Of a DNA stretch of 17,970 nucleotides, positions 1 to 9,926 are shown piece after piece. How positions within the stretch are numbered: the first letter of the stretch is position 1; every line of letters begins with the position of its first letter. Source of the stretch: Methanobacterium sp. (GTDB lineage Archaea; Methanobacteriota; Methanobacteria; Methanobacteriales; Methanobacteriaceae); NCBI GenBank assembly GCA_021372715.1, contig JAJFTX010000156.1:1-17970 (forward strand), in the 5' to 3' direction. The notes beneath the pieces are model-generated. The model was not told where the DNA came from, searched no databases, and saw only the letters and a list, made by a program, of their open reading frames with translations. Position numbers and translations under genes: made by a program.

Positions 1-1663
1 CCTCCTGAGGAGTGCATCCATGTTGAGCTACACTTCTCAGTATGTCTGATACAGCTGCAGTAGGGATGATATCCTGTTCAACCAAGCTGAAGGTATCACC
101 TAGAACTTCAAGACATAGTAAATTAACATCTAAACCTTCTCTCCTCAGTTCTATTATTATATAGGCCAGTGTAGAGGCTATTATTGTGGGATCAACTTTA
201 TACTGAGATGTGAGTTTTTCAAAGCCCTCTACCTTATCATTTCTAACCAATTGCTTGGCTAAGTCTTCACTTAATCCATATTCTTCTATGATTCTTTCTT
301 TTTTCTCTTGTGGAAGCTCCGGGAGGTTTGATTTAATATCGTTAAGATAACTTTGAGAAATACTTATGGCAGGTATATCCGTTTCCACATACATTCGACT
401 GGCAGTGGGCAGGGGACGTAGATACTCAGAATTCCCATCATCCAAGGCCTTCCTAGTCTCCTCAGGAACACCAACCAATGCCATTCTAGCTCTTCTATCA
501 ACTTCTATTAGTGCATTTCGTGCTTTTTCTTCTTCATCAGCCACTAAAACAAACAAATCATTTTCTGATGCTTTTATATAATTTAAAAGATTATTAACTT
601 CCTCTAAAGTTATTCCATAGGCAGGTAGTTCGTCGGTATGGAATATTCCTCCAACGCCCATTTTTTTAGCATATCCTGCTAGTTCAGTTCCGAATCTTCT
701 ACCTGGTTGTATTTCTTTTCCTAGTATGCCTGAAAATCCTTCCAGTTTAATTGCCAAGATCTTTTTTCCACTTTTTATGGCATTGGCTATTATTTTAGAT
801 TCTGTTTCTTTGAAAAGTTCCCCCACATTGAATATTTCATCTTCCACTTTAGCTTCCTTTTGTCGTAGATCATCTTTTATCTTGATCAGGTTGATCTGTC
901 TTTTAACTTCATTTTCAACCATTTTAGGCATTAAATCAAGATCTTGAACCCCTTTTATCTCCACCCGAGCACCTTCCCTGATGGATATGTTTAAATCCTG
1001 ACGTATAGTTCCTAATCCTCTTTTAACCTTTGTACTACGCAGTACCTGTCCAATCTGGTAAGCTACATCCCTTACCTGCTCTGGATGTTTGATTGATGGA
1101 TCGGTGGTTATTTCAACCAGAGGTATCCCTAGACGGTCCAATCTGAAGATGGTTTGGTTCTTTTTTTGCCCTATTCTACGGGCTGCGTCTTCTTCCAAGC
1201 ATAGGTTTTCTATGGTAACTTTCCCGTAAGCGGTTTTCAGGTATCCGTCGGTGGCTACCAGACCAGTTCTTTGAAATCCTCCAGTATTACTTCCATCAAT
1301 CACCTGTTTTCGCATGGTGTGAAACTCATCAACCACCTTCATATTCATCAGAGAAGCTAAAATAAGAGATACCTCCAATGCTTCTGGATTAAGCGGATGT
1401 GGTGGTTCTTCATCAGTTTCAACCAAACAGGTATGATGATCATAGGAGTCATATAGAAATTGCAGTTTACGTCGGGATTCTTCGAAGGCAGCCCGATCAA
1501 TCTTACCCAGTTCACTCTGGGTTGGCCTTAAATTCCTTAGAATCTTTTCATCGGGTTTTTTATCGGTGAGGTTACATTCACAGGGGCAGAAAAGTTTATG
1601 ATCTGTGTTTAGCTGTTGATGTATCTCTAAACCCATTTTTAGACCTAGTTTTTGGTAGTCCAT
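1..1663 (-). CDS. gatE: Glu-tRNA(Gln) amidotransferase subunit E (3' end outside window)
   Basis: GatE is the tRNA-binding and kinase/transamidase subunit of the archaeal GatDE enzyme. It phosphorylates Glu on Glu-tRNA(Gln) and amidates it with ammonia from GatD. The frame is open for 554 codons to the window edge. The family is usually about 620 residues, so roughly 60 C-terminal residues are missing. Visible GatB/GatE signatures are the N-terminal MGLEIHQQL (residues 10-18), KLFCPCEC (23-30) and a CLVETDEEPPHP stretch. The mid-protein segment with GTELAGYAKKMGVGGIF and FHTDELPAYGIT resembles the AspRS-like GAD insertion that separates GatE from GatB. The start ATG (1663-1661) follows a GGGTGA ribosome binding site that lies just after the gatD stop. 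The gap to gatD is 13 bp, so the two are surely cotranscribed. Product call is firm; only the C-terminus is unseen. Confidence 0.95.
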   Translation of the reverse strand, partial: MDYQKLGLKMGLEIHQQLNTDHKLFCPCECNLTDKKPDEKILRNLRPTQSELGKIDRAAFEESRRKLQFLYDSYDHHTCLVETDEEPPHPLNPEALEVSLILASLMNMKVVDEFHTMRKQVIDGSNTGGFQRTGLVATDGYLKTAYGKVTIENLCLEEDAARRIGQKKNQTIFRLDRLGIPLVEITTDPSIKHPEQVRDVAYQIGQVLRSTKVKRGLGTIRQDLNISIREGARVEIKGVQDLDLMPKMVENEVKRQINLIKIKDDLRQKEAKVEDEIFNVGELFKETESKIIANAIKSGKKILAIKLEGFSGILGKEIQPGRRFGTELAGYAKKMGVGGIFHTDELPAYGITLEEVNNLLNYIKASENDLFVLVADEEEKARNALIEVDRRARMALVGVPEETRKALDDGNSEYLRPLPTASRMYVETDIPAISISQSYLNDIKSNLPELPQEKKERIIEEYGLSEDLAKQLVRNDKVEGFEKLTSQYKVDPTIIASTLAYIIIELRREGLDVNLLCLEVLGDTFSLVEQDIIPTAAVSDILRSVAQHGCTPQE

Positions 1664-1676
1664 ATTATTCACCCTT

Positions 1677-2993
<1,317 letters not shown>

Positions 2994-3042
2994 TTAATCC
3001 CTCGAAAAATTTATGAAAATTATATTCCATTGATAATGGTAC

Positions 3043-3822
3043 TCATTTATCACATATTAAATCCAAACCAACCGGTGCGTGGTCTGAACCCATCACATCG
3101 GATAATATATATGATGATTCCACATGTTCCATGAATTCTTTATTAACAAAGAAATAATCTAATCTCCAACCCACATTTCTTTCCCGTGCTCTGGTACGGT
3201 AACTCCACCAACTATATTGTTCTTCTTCTAAATTAAATACACGGAAGGTATCCACATAGCCATGGCTTATAAATTTATCAATCCATGCTCTTTCTTCAGG
3301 AAGAAATCCTGAAATCTTTTCATTTTGTTTTGGACGGGCTAAATCTATTTCTTTATGGGCTGTGTTTACGTCTCCACATACCACTATATTTTTACCTTGC
3401 TCTTTTAGTTTATCTGCGTATTCCAGAAAAGCATCGTAGAAATCCATTTTATATTGCAATCTTTCTTTTGACATCTTTCCATTGGGGAAATATATGTTAA
3501 ACAGGACAAAATCACCGTAATCTGCTATTAAAGTACGTCCTTCCTGGTCGAATTCCTCTATACCAAATCCTTTGTCAATTTTGTCAGGTTTTATTTTAGT
3601 ATAAAGAGCCACTCCACTGTATCCTTTTCGTTCAGCTGAGTTAAAATAAGTATGATATCCATCTACCACCCTAATGGAAGGAGGGAATTGTTTTCTTGTT
3701 GCTTTTGTTTCTTGAATACATAATATGTCTGGTTCCTCCTCTGAAAACCATTCTTGAAAGCCTTTCCGGTACACTGCCCTAACTCCATTGACATTCCAAC
3801 ATATTATCCTGAGCTTTTTCAT
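3043..3822 (-). CDS. xth: Exodeoxyribonuclease III / AP endonuclease
   Basis: This is a base-excision-repair nuclease of the exonuclease III/APE1 family, which cleaves at abasic sites and has 3'-5' exonuclease and 3'-phosphatase activity. With the start chosen here it has 259 residues, normal for the family. Active-site motifs, counted from this start: WNVNG (9-13), CIQETK (metal ligand Glu38), YSGVALYTK (68-76), GDVNTAHKEIDL (Asp151, Asn153), WRLDYFF (Asp222) and the C-terminal GSDHAPVGLDL (Asp247-His248). The open frame extends to an ATG at 3948. That extension overlaps the DUF169 gene by 41 bp, translates to low-complexity residues unlike the family, and lacks a ribosome binding site. The ATG at 3822 has AAAGGATGA upstream at about 9 nt. 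An ATG three codons earlier (3831) is the only serious alternative. Confidence 0.95.
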   Translation of the reverse strand: MKKLRIICWNVNGVRAVYRKGFQEWFSEEEPDILCIQETKATRKQFPPSIRVVDGYHTYFNSAERKGYSGVALYTKIKPDKIDKGFGIEEFDQEGRTLIADYGDFVLFNIYFPNGKMSKERLQYKMDFYDAFLEYADKLKEQGKNIVVCGDVNTAHKEIDLARPKQNEKISGFLPEERAWIDKFISHGYVDTFRVFNLEEEQYSWWSYRTRARERNVGWRLDYFFVNKEFMEHVESSYILSDVMGSDHAPVGLDLICDK

Positions 3823-3907
3823 TGATTTCATCCTTTGATCATTTTTATAAAATTTTTTTTTAAATTGGAATATTAGTAAAATTTTAAAGTGATCACATAA
3901 TCCTGAA

Positions 3908-4612
3908 TTAATCCACCTGAAACTCATCAGGCATATTAACAGCAGCACTACCGGCTGAACATTCTGGAATTGCAGCTATTAAATTATCCAGTCTCTCATA
4001 AGGAACTGATACGAAAATTATATCCGGTTCAAACTGCTGATGATTCCTGGCTGTCCAATCTCCCATTGATATATTTGTGTTTCCGCTCATGATAGTATAT
4101 GAAATCGCTGTGTGGCATAATGCACCAATTAACTGTTCTTTAGGATTTAAACCATCCCAGTAAGTGTCTAATGCTATTATTCTACACGCCTGCTCACCGT
4201 TGCATAAAAATAAAACCATGTCTGGTCTGATCTCTGACTTTTCCAAGGGACACATGACCATCCGGTCAGCCATGCCCGTCGGTGGGGTGATACTAAGTTT
4301 CTGCATTCTTTCAAAGGATACTAGAGAGTGGGTTAATTTCTCCCCTTTGGTAAGGAATTGTTGCAATCTTCTTTTCTTTTCTCCTGTGATTTCTCCACTA
4401 AAACCACAATATCTACTACCCCCAGGACATGTGGAAACGTCTTCATCTATTATAAAACATTCCCCCTCGGCAGATAACTTCAAAGCCCTGCAAATAGATG
4501 TTTTCTCATATTTACCGCTTGAAACTATTTCATTAGTAAAGGAAATGGCTAATGGTTCTTTTTTAAGACCTAAAACCTTCTTAAGAATATCTGATTGTTG
4601 TTTAAAATCCAT
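3908..4612 (-). CDS. DUF169 family protein
   Basis: A 234-residue protein that I assign to the DUF169 family (PF02596), common in methanogens and other anaerobes, with no established biochemical role. Recognisable features are the early LxxEPLAISF segment (about 16-25), a CRALKLSAEG stretch with Cys41, and a CPGGSRYCGF motif (62-71). Further Cys residues sit in MCPLEK and in the NGEQACRI region. The several conserved cysteines suggest a metal or redox role, but that is inference. There is no signal peptide or membrane segment. The start is well supported by GGTGAGAAT directly upstream. It lies between the vor operon, which ends in a T8 tract, and xth. Its transcription is probably separate from vorCBA, and the context does not reveal its job. 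Confidence 0.85.
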   Translation of the reverse strand: MDFKQQSDILKKVLGLKKEPLAISFTNEIVSSGKYEKTSICRALKLSAEGECFIIDEDVSTCPGGSRYCGFSGEITGEKKRRLQQFLTKGEKLTHSLVSFERMQKLSITPPTGMADRMVMCPLEKSEIRPDMVLFLCNGEQACRIIALDTYWDGLNPKEQLIGALCHTAISYTIMSGNTNISMGDWTARNHQQFEPDIIFVSVPYERLDNLIAAIPECSAGSAAVNMPDEFQVD

Positions 4613-4680
4613 ATTCTCACCACTCTTTTATTTGTCAGACCAATGGAATAATCATATTCATAAGTTAGTTAATTAATTTG

Positions 4681-4693
4681 TATTAAAAAAAAT
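4681..4693 (-). terminator. T8 tract after vorA
   Basis: On the transcribed sense strand the vorA stop is followed within about 3 nt by TTTTTTTT (4692-4685) and then AT-rich DNA. This is the common archaeal termination signal and probably separates vorCBA from the DUF169-xth-gatDE genes. Confidence 0.5.
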
Positions 4694-4695
4694 AA

Positions 4696-6207
4696 TTATA
4701 GGTCTAGATTCTCTCTGGCCCATTGGGCACCGGCTTCCAGTATAGCCAGATTCAAATCTACCAGTTTAGGTTTTTTAGCAAATGTATCCTGTATTGCATG
4801 TCTGAAATCATCTCTAGATAGTCCAGTTGTAGTAATTGCCATTATAACCCCAAGCATAGCTGTATTTAAAGCTTTAACTACCCCATATTCTTTAGCTATT
4901 TTCAAAGCAGGTACCGCTATTATATTCACATGTTCAGGCCCTTTAAACTCCCCTAACTCACTATTATAAAGGATTGTACCACCTTTTTTTACTTGATCCG
5001 CGAATTTTTCCAGTGAAGGTTCATTCAAAGCAACTAATATGTCCAATTTGTTTGCTACCGGTAAACTAATTGTTTCACCAGATATTACCACGGTACAATC
5101 AGATGTACCTCCACGTTGTTCTGGTCCATATGCTGGGTAGAAGGATACATGTCTACGCGCTTTATATGCCGCCTGAGCCAAGGTAAGGCCCATGCTCATA
5201 ACTCCCTGTCCACCGAATCCAGATATCTTAGCCACCCGAGGTATAAATTCATGATCATCCTTGGCTTCCAGGGTTTTCTCTCCTTCCACTTCAAATATAT
5301 GATCCAGAGATTCTCTGGAGAAATCACTTTCTCCACGACATAGTTGCTCAACATCTTTACTGCGATCCCGGAAAGTGGCTAGTGGAAATTCTCTCTGCAT
5401 ATCCTCATTTAAAAATCTCTGAACTCCTTTCACATCCATCCTGAGATTTGTGGGACAGGGAGATAAGAACTCCACAAAAGCATATCCTTTACCTTCTTTC
5501 TGTATTTTTAAAGCTTTAAGAACCGCTTTTCTAGCTTTACGGATGTGTGATGGATCTGATAGTGAAACTCTTTCAATATAAACCGGCGCATCAAGATTAT
5601 CCAGTAGTTCGCACATGTGTAGAGGGTATCCTGTGTATCGGGGATCCCTGCCTTCTGGACAGGTCACCGTAACCTCACCCAAGAGTGTGGTGGGTGCCAT
5701 CTGCCCCCCAGTCATCCCATATACTGTGTTGTTTATGAAAAACACTGCCATTTTTTCTCCACGATTAGCTGCTTGTATTGTTTCATTTAAACCTATAGAT
5801 GCTAAATCTCCGTCTCCCTGATAAAGTATAACCACTGCATCTTCTTCTGCCCGGGATAGTCCGGTTCCTACTGCGGGTGCCCTGCCATGGGCTACCTGCA
5901 CATGACCACAGTCGAAGTAGTAGTATGCAAAAACGGCACATCCCACTGGACTGGTCATGACGGTGCGTTCCTGGATTCCTAACTGGTCAATAGCCTCTGC
6001 TATGAGTTTATGCAGGATTCCATGTCCACATCCTGGACAGTAATGGGTGGCGGTTGGGGCGTTTCCTCCTTTTCTGGGAAATTCACTGAGCATGGATCTC
6101 GGTTTACCAATTATTCTCTCGGATATTTCGCTGTTCCTAGTTAAGCCGTTATCTTCAGTCATTATTTTTCCCTTATTTAAATATTTATGTTCTTTCTCCT
6201 GATCCAT
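4696..6207 (-). CDS. vorA: 2-oxoisovalerate:ferredoxin oxidoreductase, fused beta/gamma subunit
   Basis: This is the thiamine-diphosphate subunit of a 2-oxoacid:ferredoxin oxidoreductase fused to the gamma domain. The enzyme interconverts a branched 2-oxoacid plus CoA with acyl-CoA, CO2 and reduced ferredoxin. Counting from an in-frame GTG at 6216, the beta domain spans about 50-290, with CPGCGHG (60-66) and a TPP/Mg motif running from GDGD (134-137) to NN (162-163). The gamma domain spans about 328-500, beginning with ISGFGGQGV. A fused beta/gamma with a separate alpha and a small ferredoxin is the three-subunit arrangement described for Methanothermobacter VOR, whereas POR and KOR there have four subunits. 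Start: the ATG at 6207 has a GGGGGTGA ribosome binding site 5-6 nt upstream. The GTG at 6216 is part of that site and overlaps the vorB stop. Substrate preference cannot be read from sequence alone. Confidence 0.87.
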   Translation of the reverse strand: MDQEKEHKYLNKGKIMTEDNGLTRNSEISERIIGKPRSMLSEFPRKGGNAPTATHYCPGCGHGILHKLIAEAIDQLGIQERTVMTSPVGCAVFAYYYFDCGHVQVAHGRAPAVGTGLSRAEEDAVVILYQGDGDLASIGLNETIQAANRGEKMAVFFINNTVYGMTGGQMAPTTLLGEVTVTCPEGRDPRYTGYPLHMCELLDNLDAPVYIERVSLSDPSHIRKARKAVLKALKIQKEGKGYAFVEFLSPCPTNLRMDVKGVQRFLNEDMQREFPLATFRDRSKDVEQLCRGESDFSRESLDHIFEVEGEKTLEAKDDHEFIPRVAKISGFGGQGVMSMGLTLAQAAYKARRHVSFYPAYGPEQRGGTSDCTVVISGETISLPVANKLDILVALNEPSLEKFADQVKKGGTILYNSELGEFKGPEHVNIIAVPALKIAKEYGVVKALNTAMLGVIMAITTTGLSRDDFRHAIQDTFAKKPKLVDLNLAILEAGAQWARENLDL

Positions 6208-6212
6208 GTGTT

Positions 6213-7277
6213 TCACCCCCTTCTTTTTTCATTTATATCATTAATTTTATTCATTATACTTTCTACATCCATTAAGTTCCCGCCCATGCGGTTTACCAAT
6301 TCTACCGGACGGCTGCATCCTATGGATAATATAATGTCTTCTTTCATCTGTCCATTACTCATTTCCACAGATATGAAATGACAGTCCCTTTCTTCAGCAT
6401 ATTTTTTTAGCTGTTTCTCTGGGAAGGGGAATAATGTTTTGGGTCTGAAGAGCCCTGCTTTAATTCCATGGCTTCTAGCTTGTTCCACTGCGGATCTAGC
6501 TATCCTACTGCTGATTCCATATGCTACTAGTATTATATCAGCATCTTCCATATGGTATTCCTCGTAATCTACTTCTTTTTCTTTTATTTTTTCATATTTT
6601 TCCTGTATTCTGTAGTTGAAATCCTCTAGCTGGTCGAAGTTAAGGAATATGGATGTTACCAGATTTCCCATAGTTTCTTTGTTTCCGCAGACTGCCCAAC
6701 TATTATCGATTGAAGGTTGAATTGCTACTTCTGGAAAGTTCAATGGTTCCACCATCTGACCTAGAACCCCATCTGCCAAAATAACTACGGGATTTCGATA
6801 TTTATCTGCCATATCAAAGGCTTTGATGGTGAAATCACACATTTCCTGGACAGAATTAGGGGCTAGAACAATATTTTTATAGTTACCATGTCCTCCCCCT
6901 TTCACCAGTTGATTGTAATCAGCCTGTTCCGGCCCTATATTTCCCAGACCCGGTCCTGCTCTCATAACATCTATGATTACACAGGGAAGTTCTGCACCAG
7001 CTAGAAATGATATTCCTTCCTGTTTCAGGCTGATACCCGGTCCAGATGATGCGGTTAAAACCCGGTGCCCAGCGGCAGATGCTCCGTATACCATGTTTAT
7101 GGCTGCTTCCTCGGATTCTGCTTGTACGAATTTCCTCCCCACTATGGGGAAATATCTTGATGCTTCGTGGAGGATTTCTGTAGCTGGTGTGATGGGATAT
7201 CCAAAATAACAGTCACATCCGGCGTACATGGCACCGATTATTACGGCGGTGTTTCCTTTTATTAGTTGAGTGGCCAT
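6213..7277 (-). CDS. vorB: 2-oxoisovalerate:ferredoxin oxidoreductase, alpha subunit
   Basis: This is the alpha subunit (pyrimidine-binding and domain II/III part) of the same 2-oxoacid:ferredoxin oxidoreductase, 354 residues. Family motifs visible: GYPITPATE (26-34), QAESEEAAI (52-60, containing the Glu expected to contact the TPP aminopyrimidine ring), TASSGPGISL (75-84) and GPGLGNIGPEQADY (108-121). The C-terminal third (DIILVAYGISSR, then AGLFRPKTLFPFP) is the domain II fold of PorA/KorA-type proteins. The start ATG follows the vorC stop TAG with no gap. Its GGAGGAGGAA ribosome binding site is formed by the last codons of vorC. The stop overlaps the vorA leader. The three genes are therefore one translationally coupled unit. 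Confidence 0.9.
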   Translation of the reverse strand: MATQLIKGNTAVIIGAMYAGCDCYFGYPITPATEILHEASRYFPIVGRKFVQAESEEAAINMVYGASAAGHRVLTASSGPGISLKQEGISFLAGAELPCVIIDVMRAGPGLGNIGPEQADYNQLVKGGGHGNYKNIVLAPNSVQEMCDFTIKAFDMADKYRNPVVILADGVLGQMVEPLNFPEVAIQPSIDNSWAVCGNKETMGNLVTSIFLNFDQLEDFNYRIQEKYEKIKEKEVDYEEYHMEDADIILVAYGISSRIARSAVEQARSHGIKAGLFRPKTLFPFPEKQLKKYAEERDCHFISVEMSNGQMKEDIILSIGCSRPVELVNRMGGNLMDVESIMNKINDINEKRRG

Positions 7278-7556
7278 CTATTCCTCCTCCTCTTGTTTAA
7301 CGTATTTTTTCATCTTTTTTGGTATGTGAACTTCAATAGCCAGGGGTTCTGGACAGGTATAGTAACAGTCCCCGCATCCTGTGCAACTATGCCCCTCATA
7401 GACCACATAGTGGTATCCTCGGGAATTTACATGATCACTCATTCTTAAAAGCCCTTTTTTACAGGCTAATACGCATCTTTCACATGCCTTACATTCCAGT
7501 TTGTTTATCACTGGGTAAGGACCTTTTTTTTCCTTTTCTTCTGACATATTATTCAT
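7278..7556 (-). CDS. vorC: 2-oxoacid:ferredoxin oxidoreductase, ferredoxin-like (delta) subunit
   Basis: A 92-residue 2x[4Fe-4S] ferredoxin-type subunit that carries electrons between the TPP site of the 2-oxoacid oxidoreductase and external ferredoxin. It has two complete cluster motifs: CxxCxxCxxxC at 22/25/28/32, and CxxCxxCxxxCP at 58/61/64/68. The C-terminus is charged (KKMKKYVKQEEEE), and its four Glu codons double as the ribosome binding site of vorB. The start is uncertain. The ATG at 7556 has no good ribosome binding site, and the ATG at 7547 has only a weak purine run upstream. It is the first gene of vorCBA and lies 87 bp after the acyl-CoA synthetase. Confidence 0.9.
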   Translation of the reverse strand: MNNMSEEKEKKGPYPVINKLECKACERCVLACKKGLLRMSDHVNSRGYHYVVYEGHSCTGCGDCYYTCPEPLAIEVHIPKKMKKYVKQEEEE

Positions 7557-7643
7557 CTTTTATTAAATATTACAAAATTGTTATGAATTAAATTAAGATA
7601 ATCCTCTATTATTTAATTAGAAGAAAATTTAGAGCTAAATTAT

Positions 7644-9323
7644 TTATTTAACTGTTTTATACTGGTCTTTGCTTCTGATCTCTATTCTTCTTATTTTACC
7701 ACTGATTGTTTTGGGTAATTCATCCACAAACTCTATTACTCTTGGATATTTGTATGGGGCGGTTACCTGTTTTACATGATCCTGGATTTCCAGTTTAAGT
7801 TCTTCTGAGGGTTCATAATCCTTTGTTAGCACTATTGTGGCTTTGATTACCTGCCCCCTTATAGGGTGAGGAACTCCCGTTATAGCGCTCTCTAACACAG
7901 CAGGATGGGATATTACGGCACTTTCCACTTCGAATGGACCTATACGGTAGCCGGAACTTTTTATTATATCATCATTTCTACCTACAAACCATAGATAACC
8001 GTCTTCATCCATCCAGGCGGTGTCTCCAGTATGATAATAGCCATCATGCCATACTTCTTTAGTTTTTACCTGATCTCGGTAATATCCGTTGAAAAGTCCT
8101 GGTGGTTTTTGTTGGCTGGTTTTTATGACAATCTCTCCTTCTTCACCAATATCACATGGATTACCGTCACTATCCATTAATTCTATATCATAGTTAGGTG
8201 AGGGTTTACCCATGGATCCTGGACGAGGTTTTATCCAGGGAAAGTTGGCCACGCAGGCCACGCATTCTGTTTGACCAAAACCTTCCATCAATCTTAAACC
8301 TGTTAATTCGTGGAATTTATTATATACCTCCGGATTAAGAGGTTCTCCTGCAGTTACAGCATATTTAAGGTTTGAAAAATCATATTTAGATAGATCTTCT
8401 TGTATTAGGAATCGATAAATGGTTGGTGGTGCACAAAAGGTGGTAACACCATATTTAGATGATTTTTCCAGCATATGGGCTGAATCAAAACGTTCGTAAT
8501 CGTATACGAAAACTGCACTTCCCATAATCCACTGTCCATATATTTGGCCCCACATGGCTTTGGCCCACCCCGTATCTGCAACGGTATAGTGTAATCCGTC
8601 ATCCAGCACATTTTGCCAGTAAGCAGTTATTATATGGCCAAAAGGATAGGTGAAATCATGTTCAACCATCTTTGGGAGTCCCGTGGTTCCTGATGAGAAA
8701 TAAACCAACATTGGATCTTCATTGATTGTTTTCTGATCCCCTGAGGGTTTTTGGAAATCTGGTGAAGCTTTTTTAATTTCTTCTCTGAAATTAAACCATC
8801 CTTTCCTGTTTTCATCACCTACCACTGCTTTTATAAGATTTATTTCTTTCATCTGTTCATCTGCTTCGTCGAAGTATTGAGGTACTCCGTCTTCCGCGAT
8901 ACACACCACCATTTTAATATCAGCTTTCTCCAAGCGGTAGATGATGTCTTTGGTTTTTAGCATGTGAGTAGCGGGGATGGTTATTGCTCCTAGTTTGTGC
9001 AGGGCCAGAATGCAGAACCAGAATTCATAGCGACTTTTCAGGGTGAGCATCACCTTATCGCCTTTTTTTATTCCGCATTCTTGAAAGAAATTCGCTGTTT
9101 TATCGCTGAATTCTTTAAGCTCTTTAAAGTTGATAATCCGATCCTCATCATTATCATTGCACCAAACCAATGCGGTTTTATCTGGATATAGTTCAGCATA
9201 TTCATCCACCACATCATAGGCGAAATTAAAATTCTCAGGTATTTTTATTGTAAAATTCTCTTTAAAGTCATTATATGATTCAAATTCTGTTTTTAGTAGG
9301 AATAAATTAGTTAATGAACTCAT
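7644..9323 (-). CDS. AMP-forming acyl-CoA synthetase (MACS-like, probably small/branched acids)
   Basis: An ANL-superfamily acyl-CoA synthetase, 559 residues, which activates a carboxylic acid with ATP to acyl-AMP and then to acyl-CoA. Core motifs are intact: P-loop YFSSGTTGLPK (208-218), EGFGQTE (347-353), YHTGD (430-434), hinge region GRNDDIIKSSGYRIGP (448-463) and catalytic Lys543 in KTISGKIRR. The N-terminal architecture resembles the medium-chain acyl-CoA synthetase group. A Methanosarcina acetivorans member of that group has been described with a pocket for small branched acyl substrates (from memory). It sits between an HTH-cupin regulator (48 bp) and vorCBA (87 bp), which suggests it feeds branched acyl-CoA to VOR. 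This is inference; acetate or aryl acids are alternatives. The start has a GAGGAT ribosome binding site. Confidence 0.9.
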   Translation of the reverse strand: MSSLTNLFLLKTEFESYNDFKENFTIKIPENFNFAYDVVDEYAELYPDKTALVWCNDNDEDRIINFKELKEFSDKTANFFQECGIKKGDKVMLTLKSRYEFWFCILALHKLGAITIPATHMLKTKDIIYRLEKADIKMVVCIAEDGVPQYFDEADEQMKEINLIKAVVGDENRKGWFNFREEIKKASPDFQKPSGDQKTINEDPMLVYFSSGTTGLPKMVEHDFTYPFGHIITAYWQNVLDDGLHYTVADTGWAKAMWGQIYGQWIMGSAVFVYDYERFDSAHMLEKSSKYGVTTFCAPPTIYRFLIQEDLSKYDFSNLKYAVTAGEPLNPEVYNKFHELTGLRLMEGFGQTECVACVANFPWIKPRPGSMGKPSPNYDIELMDSDGNPCDIGEEGEIVIKTSQQKPPGLFNGYYRDQVKTKEVWHDGYYHTGDTAWMDEDGYLWFVGRNDDIIKSSGYRIGPFEVESAVISHPAVLESAITGVPHPIRGQVIKATIVLTKDYEPSEELKLEIQDHVKQVTAPYKYPRVIEFVDELPKTISGKIRRIEIRSKDQYKTVK

Positions 9324-9371
9324 ATTATTATCCTCATTTCTTATTATTATTTGATTATTTATTCGGATTTT

Positions 9372-9926
9372 TTAAAGAATAAACGCCAAGAAACGGGCTC
9401 GTTTATTATTTAATGCCTCCATGGCGTGTTTGTAAGATGAATCGAAGAATATTGAATCTCCTTCGTTAAGAATGATTTCATTATCATGGATGTAAATTTT
9501 TATGGACCCTTCAATGACATAATCAAATTCCTGCCCCGGGTGATGATTGGTCGTTGGTTTGCTTTGGTCTTTTCTAGGTTCTACAGTCACTATGAAAGGT
9601 TCTGCCTTTTTATGAATGAATTTTTCAGCCAAATTTTCATACTGGTACTGTTTACGCCTCTCTACATTCACTCCTTTTCCATTACGGGTAACTGTGAAGA
9701 TGTGCATTCTGGTTTCTTCTCCTGTTAAAAGAAGCCCCATATCCACCCCCAGTTTATGTGCGATCTCAAAAAGCTCACTGGCAGGAATGTCTTTTTTACC
9801 TTTTTCGTATTCTTGATAGGTTTCCAGGGATATATCAAGGAAATTAGCCATATCAACAGCTTTTATATCGGATAATTCTCTTAATTCTTTTACTCGGAGT
9901 GCTATTTCGCTTATTTTTTCTTTCAT
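9372..9926 (-). CDS. HTH (XRE-type) transcriptional regulator with C-terminal cupin domain
   Basis: A 184-residue regulator. Residues about 9-64 form an XRE/Cro-like helix-turn-helix with the typical LDISLETYQEYEKGKKDIPA stretch (30-49). Residues about 112-184 form a cupin_2 barrel (HHPGQEFDYVIEG, then LNEGDSIFFDSSYKHAM) with candidate metal ligands His128, His129, Glu133 and His167. Such proteins are thought to sense a small ligand in the cupin pocket. It is the first gene of the group and lies 48 bp before the acyl-CoA synthetase, so it probably controls that gene and vorCBA, and perhaps itself. The start ATG has GAGGTT about 7 nt upstream. An imperfect dyad at 9986-10011 lies just upstream of its TATA-like tract. 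The effector is unknown; an acyl-CoA or organic acid is a guess from the neighbours. Confidence 0.9.
   Translation of the reverse strand: MKEKISEIALRVKELRELSDIKAVDMANFLDISLETYQEYEKGKKDIPASELFEIAHKLGVDMGLLLTGEETRMHIFTVTRNGKGVNVERRKQYQYENLAEKFIHKKAEPFIVTVEPRKDQSKPTTNHHPGQEFDYVIEGSIKIYIHDNEIILNEGDSIFFDSSYKHAMEALNNKRARFLAFIL

Noticed and set aside
3027..3039. CCATT-GAT-AATGG hairpin before gatD
   Set aside because: A 5-bp stem in AT-rich DNA is too weak to call, and no T tract follows it in the transcribed direction.
3836..3896. Two TGATCA palindromes (3836-3841 and within GTGATCAC 3889-3896) between DUF169 and xth
   Set aside because: Short palindromes of this kind occur elsewhere in the window, and there is no further symmetry or spacing to suggest a site.
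3823..3948. N-terminal extension of exonuclease III to an ATG at 3948
   Set aside because: It overlaps the DUF169 gene, lacks a ribosome binding site and precedes the family's normal N-terminus. The ATG at 3822 fits length and signals.
4164..4676. 170-aa plus-strand open frame
   Set aside because: It is antisense to the DUF169 gene, which has family motifs and a good ribosome binding site. The antisense product has no recognisable domain.
6208..6216. GTG start of vorA at 6216
   Set aside because: The GTG is part of the GGGGGTGA ribosome binding site serving the ATG at 6207, so it is unlikely to be the start itself.
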